Shown: positions 1-6,199, numbered from the stretch's first letter. The stretch is DNA of 7,265 bases from Myxococcales bacterium (GCA_020354595.1 CP070650.1:1784868-1792132); one strand, 5' to 3'. The notes: generated by a model not told the origin, from the letters alone. A program made the numbers and translations.

Positions 1-1
1 C

Positions 2-385
2 TTTCACCGCGTCATCGACGGCTTCATGATCCAGTTTGGCTGCCCGCACAGCCGGGACCCGAACAGCCCGCGCGCGGGAACCGGCGAGAGCCCGAACGGC
101 AACATTCAGGACGAGCACCCTTCGGACGCCAAAATCTCGAACGAGCCGGGCACGCTCTCGATGGCGAACACCGGCCGGCCCAACAGCGGCGGCTCGCAGT
201 TCTTCATCAACACCGTGCACAACGCCTACCTCGACTGGTTTTCGCCGGGGCCCTCCAAGCACCCTGTGTTTGGCAAGGTCGTGAGCGGCATGGACGTCAT
301 CAAGGCCATCGAGACGACCCCGACGGGCGCGGGCGATCGACCGATCACCCCCGTTCAGATGATCAAAGTCACCGTCCACGACTGA
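2..385 (+). CDS. Peptidyl-prolyl cis-trans isomerase, cyclophilin type (5' end outside window)
   Basis: Cyclophilins catalyse cis-trans isomerisation of Xaa-Pro bonds and assist protein folding. The frame is open from base 2 and gives 127 codons, starting inside the active-site strand [11 protein letters not shown]. The Phe-His-Arg and Phe-Met-x-Gln residues match the catalytic Arg, Phe and Gln of CypA-like enzymes. The family core [17 protein letters not shown] follows, then the late strand [18 protein letters not shown]. The stop is TGA at 383-385. The ATG at 26 is an internal Met, not the start. The N-terminal part, including any signal peptide, is missing, so cytoplasmic or periplasmic location cannot be judged. 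The loop after GCP is rich in Pro, Asn and Gly, as in many bacterial single-domain cyclophilins. Family assignment is near certain; the specific gene (ppiA or ppiB) is not. Confidence 0.95.
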   Translation, partial: FHRVIDGFMIQFGCPHSRDPNSPRAGTGESPNGNIQDEHPSDAKISNEPGTLSMANTGRPNSGGSQFFINTVHNAYLDWFSPGPSKHPVFGKVVSGMDVIKAIETTPTGAGDRPITPVQMIKVTVHD

Positions 386-544
386 AACCCCCATTTTGAG
401 CAACAAGGCGAGGACGGCTAGGTCCAATGAATAGCTTATCAAGAAGGCAAAATTTTTCGCGCAAAATATGCGCCCACGGCGCGGGCAAAAGCAAAGCAAT
501 TTCAGCCGCCTGCAGGCAGGTGGGCGAAAACGGACAGATAGTGC

Positions 545-572
545 TTGCGTGGCCCCTCTCGGGGAATGTAAA
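545..572 (+). promoter_or_regulatory. Candidate sigma-70-like promoter for the 623 gene
   Basis: TTGCGT (545-550) and TGTAAA (567-572) are separated by 16 bp and resemble -35 and -10 boxes. They lie about 50 bp upstream of the ATG at 623 and would give a leader of roughly 45 nt. The CCCC-TCTC-GGGG inverted repeat falls within the spacer. This is a match by eye in an intergenic region; no conserved regulator site supports it. Confidence 0.3.
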
Positions 573-608
573 ACAATGTCAAGAGGTCTCGTGTCGCTAT
601 TCGAGGCC

Positions 609-614
609 GAAGGA
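609..614 (+). promoter_or_regulatory. Ribosome binding site for the 623 gene
   Basis: GAAGGA lies 8 nt before the ATG at 623. This supports translation of the short ORF and choice of this start over the overlapping frame that begins at 427. Confidence 0.55.
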
Positions 615-622
615 TCACGACA

Positions 623-826
623 ATGAAGAACCTGTTTTTCGGTTTGGCGCTCGCGCTAGGGTTGATTTTGACAGCACCTGTCGCTGATGTGGCGGCGGAC
701 AGTGACAGCTGGAGCGGCGGGATCGTCAGCGCGCCGGAGCTCGACGCCACAGTCGCTGGCAGCGCGATGGTCCTTCTGCTTGGCGGCGTGGCGTACCTCG
801 CTTCGCGTCGGCGCAAGGACGACTGA
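623..826 (+). CDS. Small exported protein with PEP-CTERM-like C-terminal tail
   Basis: This 67-residue protein has two hydrophobic stretches. Residues 1-25 form a Sec-type signal peptide (MKN, then a Leu/Ala-rich core, probable cleavage near VADVAA). Residues 38-67 look like a CTERM-type sorting tail: an APELD motif, a transmembrane stretch (SAMVLLLGGVAYLA) and a basic end, SRRRKDD. That tripartite order is typical of PEP-CTERM and related signals, in which a membrane peptidase cleaves near the Pro-Glu motif. Here PEL replaces PEP, and there is no Cys as in MYXO-CTERM tails. Only about 15 residues lie between the two signals, so almost no cargo would remain. It is followed after 26 bp by the membrane-protein gene at 853, probably in the same transcript. 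It could instead be a simple two-TM peptide with a structural role. The gene is supported by its RBS and codon order; its function is unknown. Confidence 0.75.
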   Translation: MKNLFFGLALALGLILTAPVADVAADSDSWSGGIVSAPELDATVAGSAMVLLLGGVAYLASRRRKDD

Positions 827-837
827 CGGAAGCGTTG

Positions 838-843
838 TAGAGT
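838..843 (+). promoter_or_regulatory. TAGAGT -10-like hexamer before the GTG at 853
   Basis: TAGAGT fits a TAnnnT -10 pattern and ends 9 nt before the GTG start. No Shine-Dalgarno sequence is present, so a leaderless or nearly leaderless transcript is possible. No matching -35 box is visible. The gene may simply be read through from upstream. Confidence 0.2.
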
Positions 844-852
844 CCCAACGCC

Positions 853-1971
853 GTGTCGGGACGCCTCGCTCTAGTTGCCAACGCACTGCTGCTGGGCCTG
901 CTGTTGTTCTTTGGGTGGCTACAGTGGGCGCACCCGAACGCGTACTACGAGAGCGTCCAAGAGGACCAAGCGCTCGAGTGGGCCTCGTTTTGGAGCTTCT
1001 TCGTCGCAGGCGTCACGTTCATCGTCGCTGCGCGACGCCAACGACGAACGACGGGCGCAGTGCCTTGGTTCTTCGTGGGCCTTGCGCTGTTCTGCGTTCT
1101 CGTTGCGATGGAAGAGATCTCGTGGGGACAGCGGGTCTTCGGGCATCGGCCCCCCGACTACTTCCTCGCGGAGAACTACCAGCAAGAGATCAATCTTCAC
1201 AACATCGCGGGAACAGGGCTCCGCGTCGGTCTTCTCCGCGCCATCATCTTGGGCTACGGCGTGCTGCTGCCGCTGCTTACGTTGGTTCCCGCGGCGCGAC
1301 GCCTACTCGACCGACTCGGTATCCTCCCGCCGCCCATCGAGCTTGCACCGTCGATGTTCGCGTTGTTTTGGGTCCACCTTCAGTATCCGTGGAAGTTCAC
1401 CGGCGAGATCGTCGAGTGCGGGCTCGGCTTCGCCTTTCTGTTCGTTGCGATGGTGGCGGCCGAGGATTTCGCCGAAGCGCGAAGTCGATCGACATTCTCG
1501 CGCGCCGCAGGGCTTACGACGCTCGTCATCGCGCTGGGGTTCGGTACAGCCGTGTGGTCCCAGAATCGGGCGAGTAGCGACCCGACCTATCTAGGTCTTG
1601 CCGAGGCGGAAACTCAGGCGCTCAAGGAGGACTTCACCGCGCTCGCAAAGGAGCGAGAAAAGGCGTCGATCACCAAGTGCAACGTGCACAAACGTTTGTA
1701 CACCTTTGCCGAGGACAAGGGCTACGCCGATCCCCTGTCGACGGGAAGGTTTGCCAGCCGAGTCGGCGCACAAATGCCGGAAGCCCGCGCCAAATTCTTC
1801 CTCGACCCGTGGAACTCGCCGTACTGGATTCGCGACCGTTGCGATGACGACAACGGGCGCCGCGTGATGTTCATCTACTCGTTCGGCCGCAATCGAAGCC
1901 GCGACTCCGACCGTTGGACGCTCCTCGGTGATGATATCGGGCAGTACCTGATCGGACACCCAAGCCCCTGA
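853..1971 (+). CDS. Polytopic membrane protein with C-terminal GspG-like pseudopilin domain
   Basis: I do not recognise a named gene. The first 240 of 372 residues hold six or seven hydrophobic segments (about 4-22, 44-60, 71-86, 124-146, 162-178, 188-204, 217-236). Signature residues lie near the membrane: EEISWGQR (87-94), ENYQQEINLHN (107-117), H175, and E185/E188 in GEIVE. EEISWGQR plus a following NxQxExNxHN recurs in uncharacterised bacterial membrane proteins, as far as I recall. Residues 245-366 look soluble: a helix follows the last TM, then FLDPWNSPYWIR (316-327), a strand ending IYSFGRNR (341-348), and GDD (359-361). This order matches the end of the GspG domain (DPWGNPY, then YSxGxDG, then GDD). 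The start is GTG at 853: the in-frame stop TAG at 838-840 leaves no upstream alternative. There is no good ribosome site. It is probably co-transcribed with the 623 gene. Confidence 0.8.
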   Translation: MSGRLALVANALLLGLLLFFGWLQWAHPNAYYESVQEDQALEWASFWSFFVAGVTFIVAARRQRRTTGAVPWFFVGLALFCVLVAMEEISWGQRVFGHRPPDYFLAENYQQEINLHNIAGTGLRVGLLRAIILGYGVLLPLLTLVPAARRLLDRLGILPPPIELAPSMFALFWVHLQYPWKFTGEIVECGLGFAFLFVAMVAAEDFAEARSRSTFSRAAGLTTLVIALGFGTAVWSQNRASSDPTYLGLAEAETQALKEDFTALAKEREKASITKCNVHKRLYTFAEDKGYADPLSTGRFASRVGAQMPEARAKFFLDPWNSPYWIRDRCDDDNGRRVMFIYSFGRNRSRDSDRWTLLGDDIGQYLIGHPSP

Positions 1972-1997
1972 CGGTTCCATTTTCGGCGTCGTTCCCG

Positions 1998-2003
1998 TAC
2001 GCT
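1998..2003 (+). promoter_or_regulatory. TACGCT -10-like hexamer before the alkyl sulfatase gene
   Basis: TACGCT fits TAnnnT and lies 24 nt before the ATG at 2028, with a strong ribosome site between them. This is the right geometry for the sulfatase gene to have its own promoter in the 56-bp gap. The -35 region (around 1975-1980, TTCCAT) is poor. Read-through from the upstream gene is equally possible. Confidence 0.25.
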
Positions 2004-2015
2004 CGGCCTCTTTTC

Positions 2016-2021
2016 GGAGGG
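2016..2021 (+). promoter_or_regulatory. Strong ribosome binding site for the alkyl sulfatase
   Basis: GGAGGG lies 6 nt before the ATG at 2028. It fixes the start at the lipoprotein signal peptide. Confidence 0.75.
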
Positions 2022-2027
2022 CAAGCT

Positions 2028-4025
2028 ATGAAGCATCTCGTCGCGATTGCTGTCGCGGTGGCGCTCGGCTCGAGCGCCTGCACCCAGAAGAAAGCAGCGC
2101 CGGGGTTCGATCCGGGCGATACAGCACCCGATGTGGCAGGAAACACCCCGCCAACCTCAACGACTGCGACGCTCAACGCCGCCGTCGCCGCGAGCCTGCC
2201 GCTGTCCGACCAGACCGACTTCGAGGATGCCAGGCGCGGATTGATCGCGAGCAACCCCGAGCTCCGCGTGATGGGGGCCACAGGCCAACCGATCTGGAAC
2301 ATGCCGGCTTACGACTTCATGAAGGGCGAGCCCCCGAAAAGCGTAAACCCGAGCCTTTGGCGGCAGGCTCAGCTCAATAACATCCATGGACTCTTCGAGG
2401 TCACCGAGGGCATTCATCAGCTGCGCGGATACGACCTCGCCAACATGACCCTGATCGATGGGGAGACGGGGTGGATCGTGGTGGACCCACTGACCGCGGA
2501 GGAAACCGCGCGGGCCGCCATTGCGTTCGCTCGCGAGCATCTCGGGAACAAGCCCGTCTCTGCAATCATCTTCACGCACAGCCACGTCGATCACTTTGGC
2601 GGGGTGCTCGGGATTCTCTCGGCGGAAGAGGCCGTAGAGCGAAAGGTGCCCATCGTCGCACCCGAGTTTTTCATCGAGGAGGCGACGAGCGAGAACATCA
2701 TTGCCGGCGTCACGATGGCACGGCGATCGCTCTTCATGTTCGGCCCGCGATTGCCGCGTGGAGAACGGGGTCACGTAGGCTCGGGCCTCGGCAAGGAGCC
2801 TGCGTACGGAACCATCGGCATTCTGCGGCCCACTCAAATCGTCATGGAAACGCCGACCCGTCTCACCCTCGATGGTGTGAAGTTCGTCTTTCAGAACGCG
2901 CCCGGCTCGGAGGCCCCGTCGGAGCTCACATTCTATCTGCCGGACTTCAACGCGTTCTGCGGCGCAGAGGTCGTGTCCCACAACATGCACAACCTCTATA
3001 CGCTCCGCGGCGCGCAGGTTCGCGACGCGCTCAAGTGGGCGGGTTACATCGACGAAATCATCGCGCTGTTCGGGAAAGCCGACGTCTACTTCGGAAGCCA
3101 CCACTGGCCGATCTGGGGCAACGCGCGTGTCGTCGATTTCCTCGAGAAGCAGCGCGATACGTACAAGTACATCCACGATCAGACCTTGCGGCTCGCGCTG
3201 CACGGATATACGCCGCGCGAGATCGCGGAGCAGCTCGAGCTACCCGAGTCCTTGAGCGGCTCGTTTCCGAATCGAGGCTACTACGGCACGCTCAAGCACA
3301 ACGCGAAGGCGGTATACCAGCGCTACTTTGGTTGGTACGACGGCAACCCCGCCAATCTCGATCCCCTTCCGCCCGCCGAAGCAGGTGCGAAGTACGTCGA
3401 GCTTGCAGGCGGAGCAGCCAACGTGCTCCAAACCGCGCAGCGCGCGTACGACGACGGGGAGTACCGCTGGGCCGCCGAGGTGTTGAACCACCTCGTGTTT
3501 GCAGAACCGGACAACCAAGACGCAAAGGAGCTTCTCGCGAAAACGTACGACCAGCTCGGCTACCAGGCCGAGTCGGGTCCGTGGCGCGACGTGTATCTCA
3601 CGGGCGCATTCGAGCTACGGCACGGGGGCCCGGATACCGGCGTCGATCTCGCAACCGCGATAAACATGCTCCGACACGCACCGATCGAACGCTTCCTCGA
3701 TGCGATGGCGGCTCGCCTCAACGCGGAAAAGGCGGAGGGCAAGGAGATGATCGTGAACTTGGTGTTCACCGACGTCGGTACCTCTTACGTGCTGGAGCTC
3801 GGGAACTCCGTGCTCCGGCACTACACCCGCGAACCGCACCCCGACGCCAACGTCACGTTGAAGATCACCAAGGAGCTCTACCTGCGGATGCTCGCCGGGA
3901 AAGCGGGCCTCAAGGAGACGCTGTTCGGCGACGACCTGAAGATCGAAGGCAGCCGGCTCGACCTGCTCGGCTTCTTCCGCCTCCTCGACAAACCCGACGG
4001 CACGTTCAACATCGTTGTCCCCTGA
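2028..4025 (+). CDS. Alkyl sulfatase, SdsA1/BDS1 type, predicted lipoprotein
   Basis: This family hydrolyses linear or secondary alkyl sulfates to an alcohol and sulfate with a two-zinc metallo-beta-lactamase site. The length, 665 residues, is close to P. aeruginosa SdsA1. Residues 1-18 are a lipoprotein signal ending GSSAC (Cys18), followed by a flexible linker to about 55. The catalytic domain carries THSHVDH (183-189), E295 in GSEAPSE, E314 in CGAE, and H359 in GSHHWPIWG. These sit at a constant +15 from the SdsA1 ligands H169, H171, D173, H174, E280, E299 and H344 as I remember them. HNLYTLRGA (321-329) is the likely sulfate-binding region. The dimerisation domain (about 380-530) and an SCP2-like C-terminal domain (about 540-665), thought to bind the alkyl chain, are both present. 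The substrate could be a detergent or a natural sulfate ester. The Cys18 lipidation points to periplasmic or outer-membrane anchoring rather than free secretion. Confidence 0.93.
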   Translation: MKHLVAIAVAVALGSSACTQKKAAPGFDPGDTAPDVAGNTPPTSTTATLNAAVAASLPLSDQTDFEDARRGLIASNPELRVMGATGQPIWNMPAYDFMKGEPPKSVNPSLWRQAQLNNIHGLFEVTEGIHQLRGYDLANMTLIDGETGWIVVDPLTAEETARAAIAFAREHLGNKPVSAIIFTHSHVDHFGGVLGILSAEEAVERKVPIVAPEFFIEEATSENIIAGVTMARRSLFMFGPRLPRGERGHVGSGLGKEPAYGTIGILRPTQIVMETPTRLTLDGVKFVFQNAPGSEAPSELTFYLPDFNAFCGAEVVSHNMHNLYTLRGAQVRDALKWAGYIDEIIALFGKADVYFGSHHWPIWGNARVVDFLEKQRDTYKYIHDQTLRLALHGYTPREIAEQLELPESLSGSFPNRGYYGTLKHNAKAVYQRYFGWYDGNPANLDPLPPAEAGAKYVELAGGAANVLQTAQRAYDDGEYRWAAEVLNHLVFAEPDNQDAKELLAKTYDQLGYQAESGPWRDVYLTGAFELRHGGPDTGVDLATAINMLRHAPIERFLDAMAARLNAEKAEGKEMIVNLVFTDVGTSYVLELGNSVLRHYTREPHPDANVTLKITKELYLRMLAGKAGLKETLFGDDLKIEGSRLDLLGFFRLLDKPDGTFNIVVP

Positions 4026-4041
4026 GGCGATCGCGATCGCC
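4026..4041. repeat. Perfect 16-bp palindrome right after the sulfatase stop codon
   Basis: GGCGATCGCGATCGCC is a perfect palindrome. It consists of two GCGATCGC octamers (4027-4034 and 4033-4040) overlapping by two bases and begins directly after the TGA at 4023-4025. A nearby inverted repeat, CAACG-TCAC-CGTTG (4055-4068), could form a second hairpin. The pair lies in the 94-bp gap between two convergent genes, so either could aid transcript termination or 3' end stability. Neither is followed by a T-run, so they are not classic intrinsic terminators. Confidence 0.5.
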
Positions 4042-4119
4042 CGGAACGCACGGTCAACGTCACCGTTGTCACCGATGAGGCCGTCTTCGAAGGGAGCGGC
4101 TCGGAAACTGAAGGCATCG

Positions 4120-5697
4120 TCATCGATCTTTCGGGGGGAAGCGCGCGCTGAACCGCTCGGCCAATGCCGTGATGGTCAGCGCCGGGTTCACGCCGACGTT
4201 CGCGGGAATCGCGGAGGCATCGGTGACGAAGAGCCCCGGGTGCCCAAACACCTGATGGTCGACGTCGATCACGCCGTCCGCGGGGCCTGAGCCGATCGCA
4301 CAGCCCCCGAGGATGTGGGCGGTCACCGACGCATTGGCGACGCTCTCGAGGAGATTGTTGTGGGCCGTCCCGCCGATGTGTGCAGCGAGGCCTCTGACGG
4401 CTTCGTTGGCTTCGGGGATGTACGAAGGCACTTCGGAGCCGGGAGCGACTTCGGACCTGAGGCGGCGCTTGAAGGGCCAAAGCACACTCCGCCCCAGCCG
4501 AAAGGCGATTTGATTGTCGAGGTTCTGCATCACCGTGAGGACGGTGATCCGCTTGTGCCAGTTCCGCGCGAACCAACAACGAAGCGAGCGCACCGGATGT
4601 ACCAGCACCTCGGCAAAGACTCGCAATGCACGACGGAGCGGCGTCGACCCGTCGACCAACGGCCCCTGGTACCAACGCATGAACCCGTAGCCGGGAGGAA
4701 AGCGATTCTGGGTGATGTGGGTGTGATCGCCGGCGTAGAAGTGAGATGAAATCGCGGCTCCGTGCGACAGGTCTTCGTCTGCGTTCGGGGCGAGCGCAGC
4801 CACGATCGCTTCACTGTTGGTGCGAACGACCTCGCCCAACTTGCCCGAGAGCCGAGGCAAGGTCCCAAGCTCGTCGCGGCAACGAAACAACAGCTCCAGC
4901 GTGCCGACCACCCCGGCGGACACGATGACCTGCTTCGAGGACAGAGTTGGATGCTCCTTTCCAGACCGAAACGGATCGACCGTCCGTACTTCGTACCCTT
5001 CTCCGTCCAAGGGACGGATCGACGTGACTTTGCGCTCGGGCAGAATCTCGGCTCCCCGCGCCTCGGCGAGGTGAAGGTAGTTCTTGTCGAGGCTGTTCTT
5101 TGCCCCGTCGGCGCATCCCGTGAGGCAGCCGCCACAGCGCGTGCACGCGGTTCGATCCGGGCCCGCGCCCTCGAAGAACGGATCGCCGAGCGCTGCCCCT
5201 TCCTTTCCGAAGAGGATCCCCTGAGGGACGGGACCGAACGTGTCCCCTGCACCCATCGCCTCGGCGGTTGCCCGAAGCCAGTCGTCCATCTTTCCGTGGT
5301 CGGGATTGGTAACGACGCCGAGCATGGACGATGCGGTCTCGTACGGCTCGGTGAGCTCCGCTTTCCAATCGACACCGAGGCTCGCCCATGCGGGGTCGCG
5401 GAAGAACGCGTCTTTGGGCCGCAACAGAACCGCCGCGTAGACGAGGCTTCCGCCGCCAACGCCGACGCCGCAGACGATGCCGACGTGCTTGAAGGTGTGC
5501 TGCACGAAAAACCCGCGGAAACCGATCTGGGGAAGCCATACGAGCTTGCGCAGGCTTCGATCCGCCGCGCGCATGTCGTCCGGCGTGACGCGGCGTCCTT
5601 GCTCGAGCACGGCGACCCGGTAGCCCTTTTCCGTGAGCCGAAGCGCCGGCACGCTCCCCCCGAACCCGCTGCCGATGATGATGACGTCGTAGTCCAA
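4120..5697 (-). CDS. GMC-type FAD oxidoreductase, cholesterol oxidase-like
   Basis: GMC flavoproteins oxidise alcohols; this 525-residue member resembles the ChoD/cholesterol-oxidase branch that acts on sterol-like 3-hydroxy groups. Visible features in order: an N-terminal Rossmann FAD motif GSGFGG (9-14) with an acidic strand end at VLEQG; VGVGGGSLVYA (78-88), the second FAD-contact loop; a Cys cluster C185-x2-C188-x2-C191-x3-C195 followed by AKNSLDKNYLHLAE; and the C-terminal HILGGCAIG (461-469) and TDASAIPANVGVNP (492-505), supplying the catalytic His461 and Asn504 of the family. No signal peptide is seen, so it is probably cytoplasmic. The start is TTG at 5697-5695. It is the only start codon between the upstream in-frame stop (5736-5734) and the FAD motif, which normally begins right at the N terminus. 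It converges on the sulfatase gene. The exact substrate is not determined. Confidence 0.9.
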   Translation of the reverse strand: MDYDVIIIGSGFGGSVPALRLTEKGYRVAVLEQGRRVTPDDMRAADRSLRKLVWLPQIGFRGFFVQHTFKHVGIVCGVGVGGGSLVYAAVLLRPKDAFFRDPAWASLGVDWKAELTEPYETASSMLGVVTNPDHGKMDDWLRATAEAMGAGDTFGPVPQGILFGKEGAALGDPFFEGAGPDRTACTRCGGCLTGCADGAKNSLDKNYLHLAEARGAEILPERKVTSIRPLDGEGYEVRTVDPFRSGKEHPTLSSKQVIVSAGVVGTLELLFRCRDELGTLPRLSGKLGEVVRTNSEAIVAALAPNADEDLSHGAAISSHFYAGDHTHITQNRFPPGYGFMRWYQGPLVDGSTPLRRALRVFAEVLVHPVRSLRCWFARNWHKRITVLTVMQNLDNQIAFRLGRSVLWPFKRRLRSEVAPGSEVPSYIPEANEAVRGLAAHIGGTAHNNLLESVANASVTAHILGGCAIGSGPADGVIDVDHQVFGHPGLFVTDASAIPANVGVNPALTITALAERFSARFPPKDR

Positions 5698-5706
5698 CTG
5701 CGGGCG

Positions 5707-5712
5707 CTCATA
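5707..5712 (-). promoter_or_regulatory. TATGAG -10-like hexamer before the TTG at 5697
   Basis: Read on the minus strand, TGCTATGAG resembles an extended -10 box and ends 9 nt before the TTG start of the GMC oxidase. No Shine-Dalgarno sequence lies between. There is no clear -35 box. Confidence 0.2.
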
Positions 5713-5726
5713 GCACGAAGCGCGAG

Positions 5727-5756
5727 ACCCGGACTAGGCGCGGTGGACACCCGGAC
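5727..5756. repeat. Two direct ACCCGGAC repeats in the divergent promoter region
   Basis: ACCCGGAC occurs at 5727-5734 and 5749-5756. The centres are 22 bp apart, about two helical turns, in the 103-bp gap between the divergent GMC oxidase and PPOX genes. Same-face spacing fits a regulator binding site, but eight-base repeats in GC-rich DNA also arise by chance. Confidence 0.3.
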
Positions 5757-5786
5757 GGGCGGCCTTAGAGCGGGATCAGCAGCCGC

Positions 5787-5793
5787 AGGAGGA
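5787..5793 (+). promoter_or_regulatory. Strong ribosome binding site for the PPOX-fold enzyme
   Basis: AGGAGGA lies 7 nt before the ATG at 5801, so the start is well fixed. Confidence 0.75.
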
Positions 5794-5800
5794 TCCGATC

Positions 5801-6199
5801 ATGAAACAAATCCCCGCTTCCCACTCCGACATTCTCGACAAGCCCGCGTTCGCACACTTGTCGACCATCATGGCTGACGGCAGCCCGCAAGCCAGCGCCG
5901 TTTGGGTCGACACGGACGGGCCGTTGATCGTCGTGAACTCTGCCGAAGGACGCCTCAAGGACCGCAACATCAGACGGGACCCGCGGGTGGCCATCTCGGT
6001 CACCGACCCCGAGAACCCCTATCGCTCGCTGATGATCCGGGGGCGGGTTTCCAAGATCACGAACGAAGGCGCCGACGCGCACATCGACAAGATGGCGAAG
6101 AAGTACATGGGCGTCGACTCGTATCCGTTCCGCACGCCCGACGAGGTCCGCGTGATGTACTACATCGAGCCGGAACGCATCGCCGCCATGGGCGAATGA
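5801..6199 (+). CDS. PPOX-fold flavin/F420-dependent enzyme (Rv1155-like)
   Basis: This is a 132-residue single-domain split-barrel protein, the normal size for the PPOX class of probable F420-dependent enzymes (Rv1155-type). The first strands read FAHLSTIMADGSPQASAVWV (17-36). The cofactor-binding stretch follows: NSAEGRLKDRNIRRDPRVAI (46-65), with basic residues that contact the flavin or F420 phosphate. The SLMIRGRV strand (77-84) comes next, and the C-terminal part ends in YIEPERIAAMGE. Members reduce or oxidise small substrates with FMN, F420 or haem-like ligands. The sequence alone does not decide which, and whether the host makes F420 cannot be seen here. No signal peptide is present, so it is cytoplasmic. 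It is divergent from the GMC oxidase, and its stop is 3 bp from that of the convergent haem lipoprotein gene. Confidence 0.88.
   Translation: MKQIPASHSDILDKPAFAHLSTIMADGSPQASAVWVDTDGPLIVVNSAEGRLKDRNIRRDPRVAISVTDPENPYRSLMIRGRVSKITNEGADAHIDKMAKKYMGVDSYPFRTPDEVRVMYYIEPERIAAMGE

Larger units (their letters stand above)
386..622. promoter_or_regulatory. Non-coding upstream region with competing inverted repeats
   Basis: No convincing gene lies in these 237 bases. Bases 431-470 are strikingly AT-rich for this GC-rich window. Several short inverted repeats follow and share bases: GCGC 459-462 with GCGC 470-473 (7-nt loop); GCGCC 470-474 with GGCGC 478-482 (3-nt loop); and CGCCCAC 471-477 with GTGGGCG 520-526, a perfect 7-bp stem closing 42 nt. 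Inside that long loop are the purine-rich run GGCAAAAGCAAAGCAA and the palindrome GCCTGCAGGC (508-517). CCCC-TCTC-GGGG (553-564) can form another small hairpin. It matches no riboswitch class I know. It may be a structured leader or an operator region for the operon starting at 623. No T-rich terminator is visible after the cyclophilin gene. Confidence 0.45.

Noticed and set aside
383..430. Intrinsic terminator after the cyclophilin gene
   Set aside because: Only a 4-bp GGAC/GTCC pairing is present, with no following T-run.
478..526. Possible cyclic-di-GMP (GEMM) riboswitch, from the GGCAAA and GCAAAGC strings
   Set aside because: In GEMM a full hairpin separates the two strings; here they are almost contiguous, and the receptor and GGUAGC-like parts are missing.
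551..566. Sigma-54 promoter at TGGCCCC before the 623 gene
   Set aside because: The required GC at the -12 position is absent at the correct spacing.
427..687. 86-codon ORF starting in the gap after the cyclophilin gene
   Set aside because: It has no ribosome site, its protein looks like random composition, and it overlaps the 623 gene, which has a ribosome site and coherent signal-peptide and tail structure.
1108..1134. CPBP/CAAX-protease active site in the EEISWGQR motif of the membrane protein
   Set aside because: The CPBP motif is EExxxR; here Arg is two residues further away and the FxxxH partner motif is not found.
2157..3203. 348-codon antisense ORF across the sulfatase
   Set aside because: No domain, no ribosome site, and composition of a complementary-strand shadow.
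2471..4078. 535-codon ORF overlapping the sulfatase in another frame
   Set aside because: It is Arg- and Ala-rich shadow coding typical of GC-rich DNA, with no recognisable domain, and the sulfatase frame is unambiguous.
4762..5877. 371-codon plus-strand ORF antisense to the GMC oxidase
   Set aside because: It runs through the divergent promoter region into the PPOX gene and has no family motif, while the opposite strand encodes a complete GMC enzyme.
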